DNA from: Vibrio penaeicida
GTDB lineage: Bacteria; Pseudomonadota; Gammaproteobacteria; Enterobacterales; Vibrionaceae
Length of the DNA stretch: 64,000 bases
Reading direction: 5' to 3'
NCBI RefSeq assembly: GCF_019977755.1
Contig: NZ_AP025145.1
Coordinates: 1 to 64,000 of the forward strand
Part shown: piece by piece, positions 1 through 7,854 of the stretch
Layout of the letters: each line of letters begins with the position of its first letter
Position numbering within the stretch: position 1 is the first letter of the stretch
Translations under genes and position numbers: made by a program
Notes under the pieces: model-generated
Databases searched by the model: none
What the model was told of the DNA's origin: nothing
The model's input: the letters and a program-made list of their open reading frames with translations, nothing else

Positions 1-1977
1 ATGACGTCTGAAGATAAGATCTTAATCAAGCATCCCAGGAATCATAAAGATGGGCATCTGTTTTTAGTTAGCGAGCAAGTCGTTGATTGGATTGAACAGT
101 ACCAACACTTCAAAGGCGTCACGAAAAGCATTGTCGAACTGTTGAACTTAATTTCGCTTCGCGGCTTTTCCAGTAAAGATGGGTATGTCTCTACGACGGA
201 GTTAGTGGAAGCTACGGATGGAAAACTCACACGAGCAGCCATCCAACAGCGCCTAAGAGCCGCAGTAAGCATTGGGTTGTTTACCCAAACCCCAGTTCGT
301 TTTGAAGAAGGACTGGCTGGAAAAACCATGCTCCATGCCTTTGTAAACCCAAGCCAGTTGATTTCCGTTTTAGGTGCGACCAGTTTAATGACTGAGTCAA
401 GCAAGCAGAATGAGAAACAGAAGCGTTCGAAGGCATTGGCTCAAACACAAGTCAATCGCCGTTTACTCAATGAACACGGTTTGAATATTCCCCCTGCGAT
501 GAAAGACGAATCGGAGCAATTTGTCGTATCACCAACAAACTGGGCTGGAATCATCGATCAGGCACTTGCGCCACCACGCACTCGCAAGAGTTACCAAAAA
601 TCGATGGTGTCGATCTCAGGGAGTCGAGCAGTGATCGAGACACGATCATCAAAAAACATCATGACCGTAGACGATCTGATGACCTTGTTTGCCTTGTTTA
701 CGCTTACTGTTCAATATCACGAGCATCATCAGGAAGATTATCAGATGAATGCACGTCAGGTGCCAAACAAGACGCCTTTGTACATCACGGATATTTTGGC
801 ACTGCGAGGCAAGAAAGACAGTGGACCTGCACGTGATTCGATCCGCGAAAGTATCGATAGGATCGAATACACCGACTTTCAGCTTCATGAGCTGACAGGT
901 CGCTGGATGAGCGAGAACATGCCAGAAGGCTTTAAGAGCGATCGTTTTCGTTTTTTGGCCAGAACTATCACTGCATCGGAAGAAGCACCTTCAGAGGACG
1001 CTGCGGGCGAAATACGCATTAAACCGAACCTATACATCCTGGTTTGGGAGCCATCGTTCTATGAAGAGCTCCTCACTCGCGATTATTTCTTCTTGTTCCC
1101 GCCGGAAATTCTTCGCCAACATACCCTTGTTTTCCAGTTGTATTCGTTCTTCCGTAGCCGCATGTCACGCCGGTTTACCGATACCATGCTCTTGAGTGAA
1201 TTAAACCTGAAACTCGCCAGGAACATCGAGTGGCGACGGTTCTCTATGGATCTCATGCGTGAACTTAAACGCCTGTCAGAAGGGAAGGGCACCGAAGACA
1301 TGTTTGTGGTAAACCTTTGGGGTTATCACATCACCGTAACCAACATCGAAGAGAAGTCCAAGGTGGTGGATTACCAGCTTGATATCAAATGCGATGTTGA
1401 AGAAGTACTTCGTTACTCTAGGGCGCGCACCACAAATGCTGGTAAGCGAAACATGGCGCCGACGTTACCTAACCCACTGCGCCACGAAATGGTGTCCAAA
1501 CAAAAATTAGAAGAACTTGCCGAGATCATCGATGGTGAGTTTGAACCGATCCAGCGTAAACCTTCATCGCCAAAGGGAAGGTTAGGGCGCAGAGTGAAGC
1601 TGCGAAAACACCTTGTAGAGATCAATGCGGATGAATTGACGATCACTCTGTCTAAATATACCTCCCCAGAGGCTCTAGAACGCAGCATAACGGCTCTTTC
1701 CGCTATGACCGGACATTCTCCCGGATCTATCCGTGAAGAGTGTCAGGAGCTTATAGAGAAGCTTGATTGGCTGAGAGTGGGTGAAGATGTCATACCATAC
1801 GAGGTTTTAAGCAAGACTATCGAACTGTTCAATGGTCAGCGTGAGGTTAATCATCTGTCGATTGAAAAGCTCATCAGAGGATTGGCTGTGCGCAAGAAAG
1901 TGTGCAAGCAAGTTTTCGAAGGGCACATCGATGAGTTGGTGATGCGCACCTTGGATGAAGTCGCTACGGGTGGCTAA
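1..1977 (+). CDS. rctB: Chromosome 2 replication initiator RctB
   Basis: A 658-residue protein recognised as RctB, the initiator unique to the second chromosome of Vibrionaceae. It binds 11/12-mer and 39-mer repeats at ori2 and melts the origin; the family is built around winged-helix domains related to plasmid initiators. The length equals the usual length of the family, and the highly basic tracts near residues 485-535 fit a DNA-binding protein. The window starts on its ATG, so its ribosome binding site, its promoter and ori2 itself lie outside to the left. A rho-independent terminator follows at 2144-2171, and a cluster of RctB-type 12-mers lies further downstream at 2307-2411. Expression in V. 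cholerae is autoregulated, but the promoter cannot be examined here. Identification is secure. Confidence 0.97.
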   Translation: MTSEDKILIKHPRNHKDGHLFLVSEQVVDWIEQYQHFKGVTKSIVELLNLISLRGFSSKDGYVSTTELVEATDGKLTRAAIQQRLRAAVSIGLFTQTPVRFEEGLAGKTMLHAFVNPSQLISVLGATSLMTESSKQNEKQKRSKALAQTQVNRRLLNEHGLNIPPAMKDESEQFVVSPTNWAGIIDQALAPPRTRKSYQKSMVSISGSRAVIETRSSKNIMTVDDLMTLFALFTLTVQYHEHHQEDYQMNARQVPNKTPLYITDILALRGKKDSGPARDSIRESIDRIEYTDFQLHELTGRWMSENMPEGFKSDRFRFLARTITASEEAPSEDAAGEIRIKPNLYILVWEPSFYEELLTRDYFFLFPPEILRQHTLVFQLYSFFRSRMSRRFTDTMLLSELNLKLARNIEWRRFSMDLMRELKRLSEGKGTEDMFVVNLWGYHITVTNIEEKSKVVDYQLDIKCDVEEVLRYSRARTTNAGKRNMAPTLPNPLRHEMVSKQKLEELAEIIDGEFEPIQRKPSSPKGRLGRRVKLRKHLVEINADELTITLSKYTSPEALERSITALSAMTGHSPGSIREECQELIEKLDWLRVGEDVIPYEVLSKTIELFNGQREVNHLSIEKLIRGLAVRKKVCKQVFEGHIDELVMRTLDEVATGG

Positions 1978-2143
1978 CTCGACCGCGTCATCTAAATCCA
2001 TTAAGGTTTTGATAAGTTTGACAATACTCTGACAAGACGACGTACTGAGCGGTTTATTCTCCTTCCCGAAATGACAACACTTGTTGTTCTTTCCAATGGA
2101 TTAATAAATGGCTCAATTGTTCATTCAAACAATGAATTACTTT

Positions 2144-2171
2144 AGCAGGTTTAAAAACCTGCTATTTTTTT
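2144..2171 (+). terminator. Rho-independent terminator of rctB
   Basis: A perfect 8-bp stem (AGCAGGTT/AACCTGCT) with a short A-rich loop is followed at once by a run of seven T residues on the + strand, about 170 bases after the rctB stop codon. It is the only strong + strand terminator between rctB and the convergent minus-strand operon. Confidence 0.85.
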
Positions 2172-2306
2172 GCCTAAAATTTGAGAATAACAAGGCGTAG
2201 AGTGACCTTAAAATTCGAGATATAAGTGAGTTTCTAGGGAAGGATACATTCTTAATGAATTGAAAATTATGAATTTATTTTTATTGGTTTTGGAGTTTTT
2301 GGAAGA

Positions 2307-2411
2307 ATGATCAAGGAAATGCTTTGATCATGTTTCTATACTTGATCATCGTTCCGTAGAACCGATGATATTCTCTATTTATCCTTGATCATGCTTTCGA
2401 ATTTATGATCC
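2307..2411. repeat. Cluster of RctB-type 12-mer sites
   Basis: Four copies of ATGATCAA followed by G or A occur within 86 bp: 2307-2318 on the + strand, and 2320-2331, 2338-2349 and 2381-2392 on the minus strand. A weaker ATGATCC copy sits at 2405-2411. Three of the four share ATGATCAAG and each contains a Dam GATC site. RctB iterons at ori2 in V. cholerae are 11/12-mers containing a Dam site and beginning ATGATCA, so these are probable RctB binding sites. They lie beyond the rctB terminator, not in ori2, which suggests a titration, handcuffing or incompatibility role. The start of the cluster is intergenic; its end touches the tail of the minus-strand gene 2403-2858. Confidence 0.6.
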
Positions 2412-2858
2412 ATTTCCGACGGTCAGGTTCATGTTCTGCTGTTGTTGAGACATAAACTCCACATGACACTGAATCTGCTTTTGAGATTCTTCAGTCCACC
2501 CTAATTGATTGCACTGTTCGAGCATAACGACAATTAAGTGGTCGAGCCTTTTCAAACACCAATGCTTTAAATCTATCTCCGCTTCAGGGTTGCAAGAGAC
2601 TGCTTGAAGCTTGGCATAAGCAAAGTTTAAGTACTCGTAGCTTTTTGTTGGCGATTCTTCTCTTTTGTAATGCTGAAATATTCTTAAGCACCCATCCAGC
2701 CAGCAGGCTATTGCCTTACTTTGCTCGTCTGTGATCAAAGGGCCCCAAATGGCTTCCGGTGGCTGAAGGATCAGTGGAACCAGCGGCTCCACTTGATCAT
2801 GTTTCCCAGATTGATACCAATCAGAGACTTCGGCTTGCCAAGCCTCTAGGGAGATCAT
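2403..2858 (-). CDS. Hypothetical protein in Fur-linked ABC operon
   Basis: A 151-residue acidic soluble protein that I do not recognise. It is rich in Trp, Gln and Cys, predicted helical, with no signal peptide or membrane segment and a Gln-rich C-terminus. Its ATG overlaps the stop codon of the upstream ABC ATPase gene by four bases, so it is almost certainly translated as the third gene of that operon. No domain can be named; an accessory role for the transporter ATPases is a guess from position only. Another RctB-type 12-mer (2789-2800) lies inside the gene, and its 3' end reaches the 12-mer cluster downstream of rctB. Confidence 0.75.
   Translation of the reverse strand: MISLEAWQAEVSDWYQSGKHDQVEPLVPLILQPPEAIWGPLITDEQSKAIACWLDGCLRIFQHYKREESPTKSYEYLNFAYAKLQAVSCNPEAEIDLKHWCLKRLDHLIVVMLEQCNQLGWTEESQKQIQCHVEFMSQQQQNMNLTVGNGS
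2789..2800 (-). promoter_or_regulatory. Additional RctB-type 12-mer
   Basis: ATGATCAAGTGG on the minus strand shares its first nine bases with three of the sites at 2307-2392. It lies within the coding region of the hypothetical gene 2403-2858, about 400 bp from the main cluster. A single copy alone would be weak evidence; the proximity to the cluster makes it worth marking. Confidence 0.35.
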
Positions 2859-3790
2859 GCAGCGCTAGTCCACTGTCTTACAAAGTGGTTATCGCCAACT
2901 TGATCGTATAAAGGTTGTAAGATACCGCTAGTTGCACGGATCTTGTCAGCATCTTGAGAGTAGTTCGGCTCAGATTCAACTAAGTTGCCAAACGGTAGAT
3001 CAGGATCCGGTACCGCTGAGATAAGCAGCTTAGTGTACGGGTGCTGAGGATTAGTTAGGATTGAGTTAGTGTCGCCCCATTCAACAATCTGACCTTTGTA
3101 CATTACCGCGGTCTCTTCCGCGATATAATGCGCTGTCGCTAAATCGTGCGTGATGTACAAGAAACCAATGCCAAGTTCTTCTTTCATTCGTTTCATCAAA
3201 TTCAACACACCAAGGCGAATGGATACGTCGAGCATTGAAGTAGGCTCATCAGCCAAAATCATTTCTGCGCCAACAGCCAGTGCGCGTGCCAAGTTAACAC
3301 GTTGTCTTTGACCACCGCTCAGTTCGTGAGGGAACTTTTTGAGTGTTTCAGCCGGCAACTCGACCAAATCTAGGAGTTCTTGTAGCCTTGCTGGAATCTT
3401 AGATTTGTCGGCAATTTGCTTGTGAATCTTAATTGGGCGAGTGAGGTGGTGCTCAATGGTATGCGTTGGGTTTAATGAACCAAACGGGTCTTGGAAAACC
3501 ATTTGTACTTTACTGCGGTAATCGAGCACGTCTTTTCGGCTCTTAATATCGTTGATATTTTTACCGCGATAAAGGATTTCACCTTCGGTAGCTGGATACA
3601 CTTTGGTCATCAGACGAGCACAAGTACTCTTACCACAGCCAGACTCGCCAACAAGCGCTAAGGTTTTGCCTTTGTACAGGTTAAAGCTGACACCTTGCAA
3701 CGCTTTAAAGGATTCGACTTTTGCAAAGCCGCCGCCAATATTGAACTCTTTAGTCACGTTGTTCAATTGGATGATCGGTTCGCTGCTCAT
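2855..3790 (-). CDS. Peptide/nickel-type ABC transporter ATPase (DppF-like)
   Basis: A 311-residue ATP-binding subunit of the Dpp/Opp/Nik ABC class. Walker A is GESGCGKST at about residues 48-56, the signature LSGGQRQR lies near 157-164, and Walker B (LADEPTS) near 178-184. The C-terminal oligopeptide/dipeptide extension (HPYTKLLISAVP) typical of this class is present. It overlaps the upstream ATPase gene by four bases and the downstream hypothetical gene by four bases, so the three genes form one operon. The operon has a Fur box at its head. No permease or binding-protein gene is adjacent, which is unusual because ATPases of this class normally sit with two permeases and a binding protein. 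The substrate is unknown; iron control suggests a metal chelate or metal-related peptide. Confidence 0.9.
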   Translation of the reverse strand: MSSEPIIQLNNVTKEFNIGGGFAKVESFKALQGVSFNLYKGKTLALVGESGCGKSTCARLMTKVYPATEGEILYRGKNINDIKSRKDVLDYRSKVQMVFQDPFGSLNPTHTIEHHLTRPIKIHKQIADKSKIPARLQELLDLVELPAETLKKFPHELSGGQRQRVNLARALAVGAEMILADEPTSMLDVSIRLGVLNLMKRMKEELGIGFLYITHDLATAHYIAEETAVMYKGQIVEWGDTNSILTNPQHPYTKLLISAVPDPDLPFGNLVESEPNYSQDADKIRATSGILQPLYDQVGDNHFVRQWTSAA

Positions 3791-4638
3791 ACTGGCTCTC
3801 CTTGCTCATTCTTATGGCGTGCTTCGTGAATGTTCGGGAACGACGCCCAAAGTTTTTGAGTGTATGGGTGCTGTGGATTGTTGCGGATTTCCTTCGAAGT
3901 ATTCACTTCCACCAGCTCACCATGGCGCATTACGGCTATGCGGTCGCACAGCTGGCTCATTAATGCTAAGTCGTGAGTAATGAAAAGCACTGAGAACCCA
4001 AACTCTTCACGAAGCTGATAAATCTGCTGTAGGATTTCGCGCTGTACTACAACATCCAATGCTGTAGTTGGCTCGTCCATAACAATCATTTCTGGATTGA
4101 GAGAGAGTGCAATAGCAATAACTAAACGTTGACGCATACCGCCACTGAACTGGTGAGGGTATTCCGTTAGGCGCTCACGTGGAATGTTGACTAGATCAAG
4201 TAACTTTTCAGCGCGTTCTTTCGCTTCTGCATCGCTAAAACCTTTGTGATGACGCAAAACGTCTGCAAATTGCTCTTGAACCGTTAAAACCGGGTTGAGT
4301 GAGTTCATCGCACTTTGGAAAACCATCGCGATTTCGCTCCAGCGCAGCACTCTTAACTCTTCATCCGATAAACGAATGATATCTTTGCCTTTAAACCAAA
4401 TTTGTCCACCTGAAATGTAGGCAGGCGCTTTGTGGAGGCGGTTTATAGCAAAAGCAATCGTACTCTTACCACAACCGGACTCACCAGCTAGACCAAAAAT
4501 CTCGCCTTTACCGATATCAAAGCTGACAGACTTAACCGCATTAAAGTCGCCGTTGTCGGTAATGTAATCGACACACAAATCGCGTATCTGAAGAATGGGT
4601 TCAGGGTGAAACGCCTGAGGGTGTTTTGACTCACTCAT
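3787..4638 (-). CDS. Peptide/nickel-type ABC transporter ATPase (DppD-like)
   Basis: A 283-residue ATPase of the DppD/OppD class and partner of the following DppF-like gene. Walker A (GESGCGKST), the signature FSGGMRQR, Walker B (VMDEPTTALD) and the C-terminal HPYTQKLW motif are all visible. The start at 4638 (MSESKH) is preferred over an in-frame ATG at 4683, because the extra 15 codons of the longer form are made largely from a Fur box (4661-4675), which should be operator rather than coding sequence. First gene of a three-gene operon; its stop overlaps the start of the next gene. Probably de-repressed under iron starvation. Confidence 0.88.
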   Translation of the reverse strand: MSESKHPQAFHPEPILQIRDLCVDYITDNGDFNAVKSVSFDIGKGEIFGLAGESGCGKSTIAFAINRLHKAPAYISGGQIWFKGKDIIRLSDEELRVLRWSEIAMVFQSAMNSLNPVLTVQEQFADVLRHHKGFSDAEAKERAEKLLDLVNIPRERLTEYPHQFSGGMRQRLVIAIALSLNPEMIVMDEPTTALDVVVQREILQQIYQLREEFGFSVLFITHDLALMSQLCDRIAVMRHGELVEVNTSKEIRNNPQHPYTQKLWASFPNIHEARHKNEQGEPV

Positions 4639-4660
4639 AACAGCTTTTCCAGGGTAGAAA

Positions 4661-4675
4661 TGATATTGATTATCA
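4661..4675. promoter_or_regulatory. Fur box upstream of orphan ABC ATPase operon
   Basis: TGATATTGATTATCA matches the Fur 7-1-7 consensus TGATAATNATTATCA with a single mismatch. It ends 23 bases upstream of the preferred start codon at 4638, a normal position for repression. The second Fur box in this window (48720-48734, before sufA) matches perfectly. Confidence 0.75.
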
Positions 4676-4683
4676 TCGCCCAT

Positions 4684-5072
4684 AATTTCGCATTAAAAAA
4701 TAAGTCAGATAGAAAAGGGTGATAAAGGTCATGTATCTATGGGGGGTAAGTTTTACAAAATGCGAGCTACTTCAATTTATTGATTTTATAAAGATGTCAA
4801 CGAGTTCGTTGTTATAAAGGTCAGTAAGGCGAGTTTCATTTTACGAGAATAAGAAAAAAACAGGTGGGTATCTCAGAACAAAAATTGCAGCAAATAGTTC
4901 TTTAAATCTAATACTGGAAAGGCAATTTATCAAAATATTAATTGTAAATGCAGAGACATATTTCAGGAAACTTTGTATCTGTCACATTCTGTATTTAATT
5001 GTCTTAACAAGCTCAATGGCCTTTGTTAAAGATTAGGTGTCCCTGATATAGAAGGTGTTTTGGAGGCAATAT
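4684..5072. other. Intergenic region, no gene seen
   Basis: An AT-rich divergent spacer of about 390 bp between the Fur-controlled ABC operon and the small gene at 5073. I see no credible coding frame, RNA gene or repeat. It should hold the promoters of both flanking units. Confidence 0.5.
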
Positions 5073-5270
5073 ATGTCTATAAATTCTATTGACCACTCTG
5101 AGATTTCAACAATAGCTGAAAAGTGGGACTTTAAGGATGAAGTCACTGAAGCGAAATCAGACCACAAACGCAAATCGGCAGAAGCGCGCCGTCGGATTGA
5201 AATGCTTCGCGATATTAAGGAAAGCGGCTTAACGTTGGAAGAAGCAGAAGAACTTGGTTTGCTTCACTAG
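5073..5270 (+). CDS. Small charged helical protein
   Basis: A 65-residue protein with no signal peptide or membrane segment. The C-terminal half is a highly charged helix (KRKSAEARRRIEMLRDIKES) followed by LTLEEAEELGLLH. The Arg-rich helix resembles the small PA3496-type proteins of gammaproteobacteria, but this is only a visual resemblance. The start is set by a strong GGAGG at 5062-5066, six bases before the ATG; an upstream GTG at 5055 would leave that site inside the gene. It stands alone, followed by a hairpin formed by a short copy of the repeat-element ends (5341-5371). Confidence 0.75.
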   Translation: MSINSIDHSEISTIAEKWDFKDEVTEAKSDHKRKSAEARRRIEMLRDIKESGLTLEEAEELGLLH

Positions 5271-5340
5271 AAGCCTTCATTAGGTTTCAAACCAAATAAA
5301 GCCGGAGCGCTTTTATCAAAAAGTGTTTTCCTGTGTTTGT

Positions 5341-5371
5341 ACCCAAGTAACCGCCTCTGCGTTACTTGGGT
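5341..5371. repeat. Solo terminal-repeat hairpin (short form of 264-bp element)
   Basis: ACCCAAGTAAC and its exact reverse complement are separated by nine bases. The 11-bp arm is identical to the tip of the right-hand terminal inverted repeat of the element at 7541-7804. This looks like an element reduced to its outermost helix. It lies downstream of the small gene 5073-5270 and could act as its terminator, although no T run follows. Confidence 0.6.
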
Positions 5372-5408
5372 ATAGTTCTATGGCTTGAGCGCTGTTCCAA
5401 TTCCATTA

Positions 5409-5421
5409 TTTACACTGTAAA
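5409..5421. other. parS2 centromere site
   Basis: TTTACACTGTAAA matches the palindrome NTTTACANTGTAAAN reported as the ParB2 binding site on Vibrio chromosome 2. It is one of four exact copies here, against well under one expected by chance in 64 kb. The site is intergenic, 11 bases beyond the 3' end of the DUF1127-like gene. Confidence 0.8.
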
Positions 5422-5432
5422 CCCTAATCACG

Positions 5433-5684
5433 TTAGTGTGAGAGTTTCAGGCTCACTAATCGTTTAAGAGTTAGTATTCTGCGCTTTGCGATGGTCTTTG
5501 GTGATGCACTTGGGATTGCCGCCACTCCTTCGTGGTTCATGCCTATATCTTTGAGCATATGCTGGCTTCGATGAGGTATTTCCGCATATTGCTGACGGAC
5601 TTTCTTCTTCCAATCTCGTTCTTCTCTTTTCAATTCCGCTTTCACTAACCAAAACGCCAAATGGATATATATAGACTGACTCAT
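5433..5684 (-). CDS. DUF1127-like small protein
   Basis: An 83-residue basic protein. The segment HRSQHMLKDIGMNHEGV (about residues 38-54) fits the DUF1127 core, in which a Leu-x-Asp-Ile-Gly turn follows a short helix. A hydrophobic N-terminal helix (IYIHLAFWLVKAELK) precedes it. Small DUF1127 proteins occur in many proteobacteria, and some have been linked to RNA turnover and to phosphate or stress responses; no specific role can be assigned here. The start ATG at 5684 has a good AGGGAG ribosome binding site. It is divergent from the SgrR-type regulator gene. Confidence 0.7.
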   Translation of the reverse strand: MSQSIYIHLAFWLVKAELKREERDWKKKVRQQYAEIPHRSQHMLKDIGMNHEGVAAIPSASPKTIAKRRILTLKRLVSLKLSH

Positions 5685-5794
5685 ATGTGGCTCCCTTACT
5701 GACTTTTCTGATCTTCTACTCTCTTGCAGATTCTTTTATTATCGAGATTAAAAGATGAAGAAAAATGGAAATAATTTAAAAGGATTTCACCTTT

Positions 5795-7495
5795 ATGCGT
5801 TATTGGATAGCTCTAGCGTATTTTCGAGATACGTTGATTACGGATACATGGAAAACTGTATCACTAGACGACATTACTCAGGCATTAAACTGTACTCGTC
5901 GTAATGCCCAGTTGGTGATAAAACGGCTAGCTGAAGAAGGTAGTATTGGTTGGAAACCTGGAGTAGGGCGTGGAAATTTACCTCAAGCAATACTCCTAAA
6001 GTCGGTCAATGAACGAGTTGAACGCTACGCCAAACGTTTGATGAAAGAGGGAAAGTCAGAACAAGCCATCGCTCTTATTCCTGTTTGTGAACGCGATCAG
6101 TTTATTGTTGAATTTGTCGCGCAGTACCAAACTGGAGTAGGGGAAGAGCATATTCTCCAGGTGCCGTTCTATCGAGGAACTCACAGCCTAGATGTTATTG
6201 GTATATCTCGGCGTTCGGAAGCGCACATTGCCAATCATTTGTATGCACATCTTGTTTTCTGGGATCACAATGCTCAAGAGTATAAAGGTGATCTCGCTCA
6301 TTATTGGGAAAAAACAGACCAAGGCACGTTGTTTTATTTGAGAAAAGGGCTGCGCTTTCATGATGGTAGCCCCATTCTAGCGAGCGACATTCGTCGGCAC
6401 TTTGAGCGTTTGATGGGCTCACCCCATTCAACCAGGGCTATATACCAGTTTATCGACCAAGTCACAGTGCATGATGACTGGCGCATTGAATTTTCAAGTA
6501 AGGCATTACCGAATTTGATTCCAAAATTGCTTTCTTCGTGTGTGATGGGAATTGCCAAAAAGGACAAGGGACGCGTTATTGGATCGGGTCCTTTTATGTT
6601 GCAAGAACAAACCGAGTGGCGAACGCTGTTGAAAGTCTTTCCGTATTATCACGGGTATCGCCCTTGGATCGATGGTGTAGAGATTTGGAATGTGGGCGAC
6701 AAAGCCAAAGACTTCGAACTCAACAGTGATGTTGTGCATGGTGTCCATCTTCAGAACCGTTCCAGAGATGGCTTTGAAGAGAAAAAGCAATGGGAGAAAG
6801 GGTGTATCTATGCTCAACTGAACCCGAATCGCTTGGCGTGGACGAAAAAGCAGTCACATCGAAAGTGGCTTCAACATGTGATTCGATCCATACCTTTACC
6901 TGACGTGACTTGGGGGGAAGAAGTGGCGTATGCAGAGGGTATGATGAAGACGCCTGTATTCGAAAATATGAACTCTGTTAGCCCTCCACCTACGCCAGAG
7001 GCATTACCTTCAGTCCCATTGCAAATATTGACCTATCAGCTCAGCATTCATATCGCTGCCGCCCAGCAGATTCATGATGCGTTGTCGTCTCTAGGTGTCG
7101 AGTGTGAATTGAAGATCCTTGAGTTTCCGGAATTTGATTTTGTTGAGACTCTTGTGAAAGCAGACATTATTGTGAGCGGAGATGTGTTTGAAGAAGATGC
7201 CGAACTCTCATGGATGTCTTGGTTTTTCAGTACCAACACCAATACAGCATGCTTGACGCCTAAATATATGGATTGGGTAAAAGATAAAGTGGTACGTGCA
7301 ATGCAACTCCCGAGCAAATTGCAGAGGTTAAAACAATTAGAGCAAACCGAACAAGCGCTCGTGGCCAAAGGGTTGTACCAGCCAATTTTTCATATTCGGC
7401 AAGATATGAGTGTTTCCGACAAGCTGACCATGACCAAACTTTTACCTAATGGATGGATAGATTTCACGCAAGTTGTGATCAAAAACAGCGGATAG
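5795..7495 (+). CDS. SgrR-family regulator with solute-binding domain
   Basis: A 566-residue protein with an N-terminal winged-helix domain (about 1-75; SLDDITQALNCTRRNAQLVI is the helix-turn-helix) joined to a periplasmic-binding-protein-like domain of the SBP_bac_5 class (about 120-560; FYLRKGLRFHDGSP is the typical signature). There is no signal peptide, so it acts in the cytoplasm. This architecture is that of SgrR, which in E. coli activates the sgrS small RNA and transporter genes in response to sugar-phosphate stress. No sgrS-like RNA or sugar exporter gene is evident beside it, so its target is unknown. An AAAGGA ribosome binding site precedes the ATG. A parS2 site begins three bases after its stop codon. 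Confidence 0.88.
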   Translation: MRYWIALAYFRDTLITDTWKTVSLDDITQALNCTRRNAQLVIKRLAEEGSIGWKPGVGRGNLPQAILLKSVNERVERYAKRLMKEGKSEQAIALIPVCERDQFIVEFVAQYQTGVGEEHILQVPFYRGTHSLDVIGISRRSEAHIANHLYAHLVFWDHNAQEYKGDLAHYWEKTDQGTLFYLRKGLRFHDGSPILASDIRRHFERLMGSPHSTRAIYQFIDQVTVHDDWRIEFSSKALPNLIPKLLSSCVMGIAKKDKGRVIGSGPFMLQEQTEWRTLLKVFPYYHGYRPWIDGVEIWNVGDKAKDFELNSDVVHGVHLQNRSRDGFEEKKQWEKGCIYAQLNPNRLAWTKKQSHRKWLQHVIRSIPLPDVTWGEEVAYAEGMMKTPVFENMNSVSPPPTPEALPSVPLQILTYQLSIHIAAAQQIHDALSSLGVECELKILEFPEFDFVETLVKADIIVSGDVFEEDAELSWMSWFFSTNTNTACLTPKYMDWVKDKVVRAMQLPSKLQRLKQLEQTEQALVAKGLYQPIFHIRQDMSVSDKLTMTKLLPNGWIDFTQVVIKNSG

Positions 7496-7497
7496 AG

Positions 7498-7510
7498 TTT
7501 ACATTGTAAA
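7498..7510. other. parS2 centromere site
   Basis: TTTACATTGTAAA is an exact match to the chromosome-2 parS2 palindrome. It sits immediately after the stop codon of the SgrR-type gene and 31 bases before the 264-bp repeat element. Confidence 0.8.
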
Positions 7511-7540
7511 TTAGCGTTAATGTCCTGTATTTAAAATAAT

Positions 7541-7804
7541 ATACCCAAGTTACCTCAAGATGCAGGGTTCAGAGCCTCATATTCTGTTCCAGTTCAAGGA
7601 GAAGAACGCAGTGGAATGACGAGTCCTTTCCAAGTTCTTTGACGACGAAATGGGACGGAATATGGGCTCCCAAGGGCGAGTTTAACTGGCTTTCACACTG
7701 CGTTACTGATTCTTGATTTAGAATGACTAGATCTTCATATCAGTGCCTTGTCTGAAAGCCAGTTAATTCTCGCTGAACTAAGCATCTTGAGGTTACTTGG
7801 GTAT
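7541..7804. repeat. 264-bp palindromic repeat element, copy 1
   Basis: The ends are 23-bp inverted repeats (7541-7563 and 7782-7804, one mismatch). Inside are further helices: a left arm pairing about 7571-7588 with 7654-7671 around an inner hairpin; a 12-bp stem 7684-7695 with 7753-7764; ACTGAT/ATCAGT (7705-7710 with 7739-7744); and GATTTAG/CTAGATC (7715-7721 with 7727-7733). The whole folds as a two-armed cruciform or three-way junction. Copy 2 at 35658-35921 has exactly the same length and fold, in opposite orientation. Many of the differences between the copies are paired changes that preserve helices. No coding frame is convincing. It fills the gap between the SgrR-type gene and the GNAT gene. 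Confidence 0.85.
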
Positions 7805-7854
7805 AGTATGATGCGTTAGTGACTTATCCCAAGTTCAGGTAATAGGGAAATACA

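Noticed and set aside
5795..7495. An sgrS-like small RNA next to the SgrR-type gene
   Set aside because: The divergent side holds a DUF1127-like gene; no terminator-ended RNA with sgrS-like pairing region is visible.
7541..7804. Integron attC/VCR or ERIC element as identity of the 264-bp repeat
   Set aside because: No attC core motifs or neighbouring cassette array or integrase, and length and sequence do not match ERIC.
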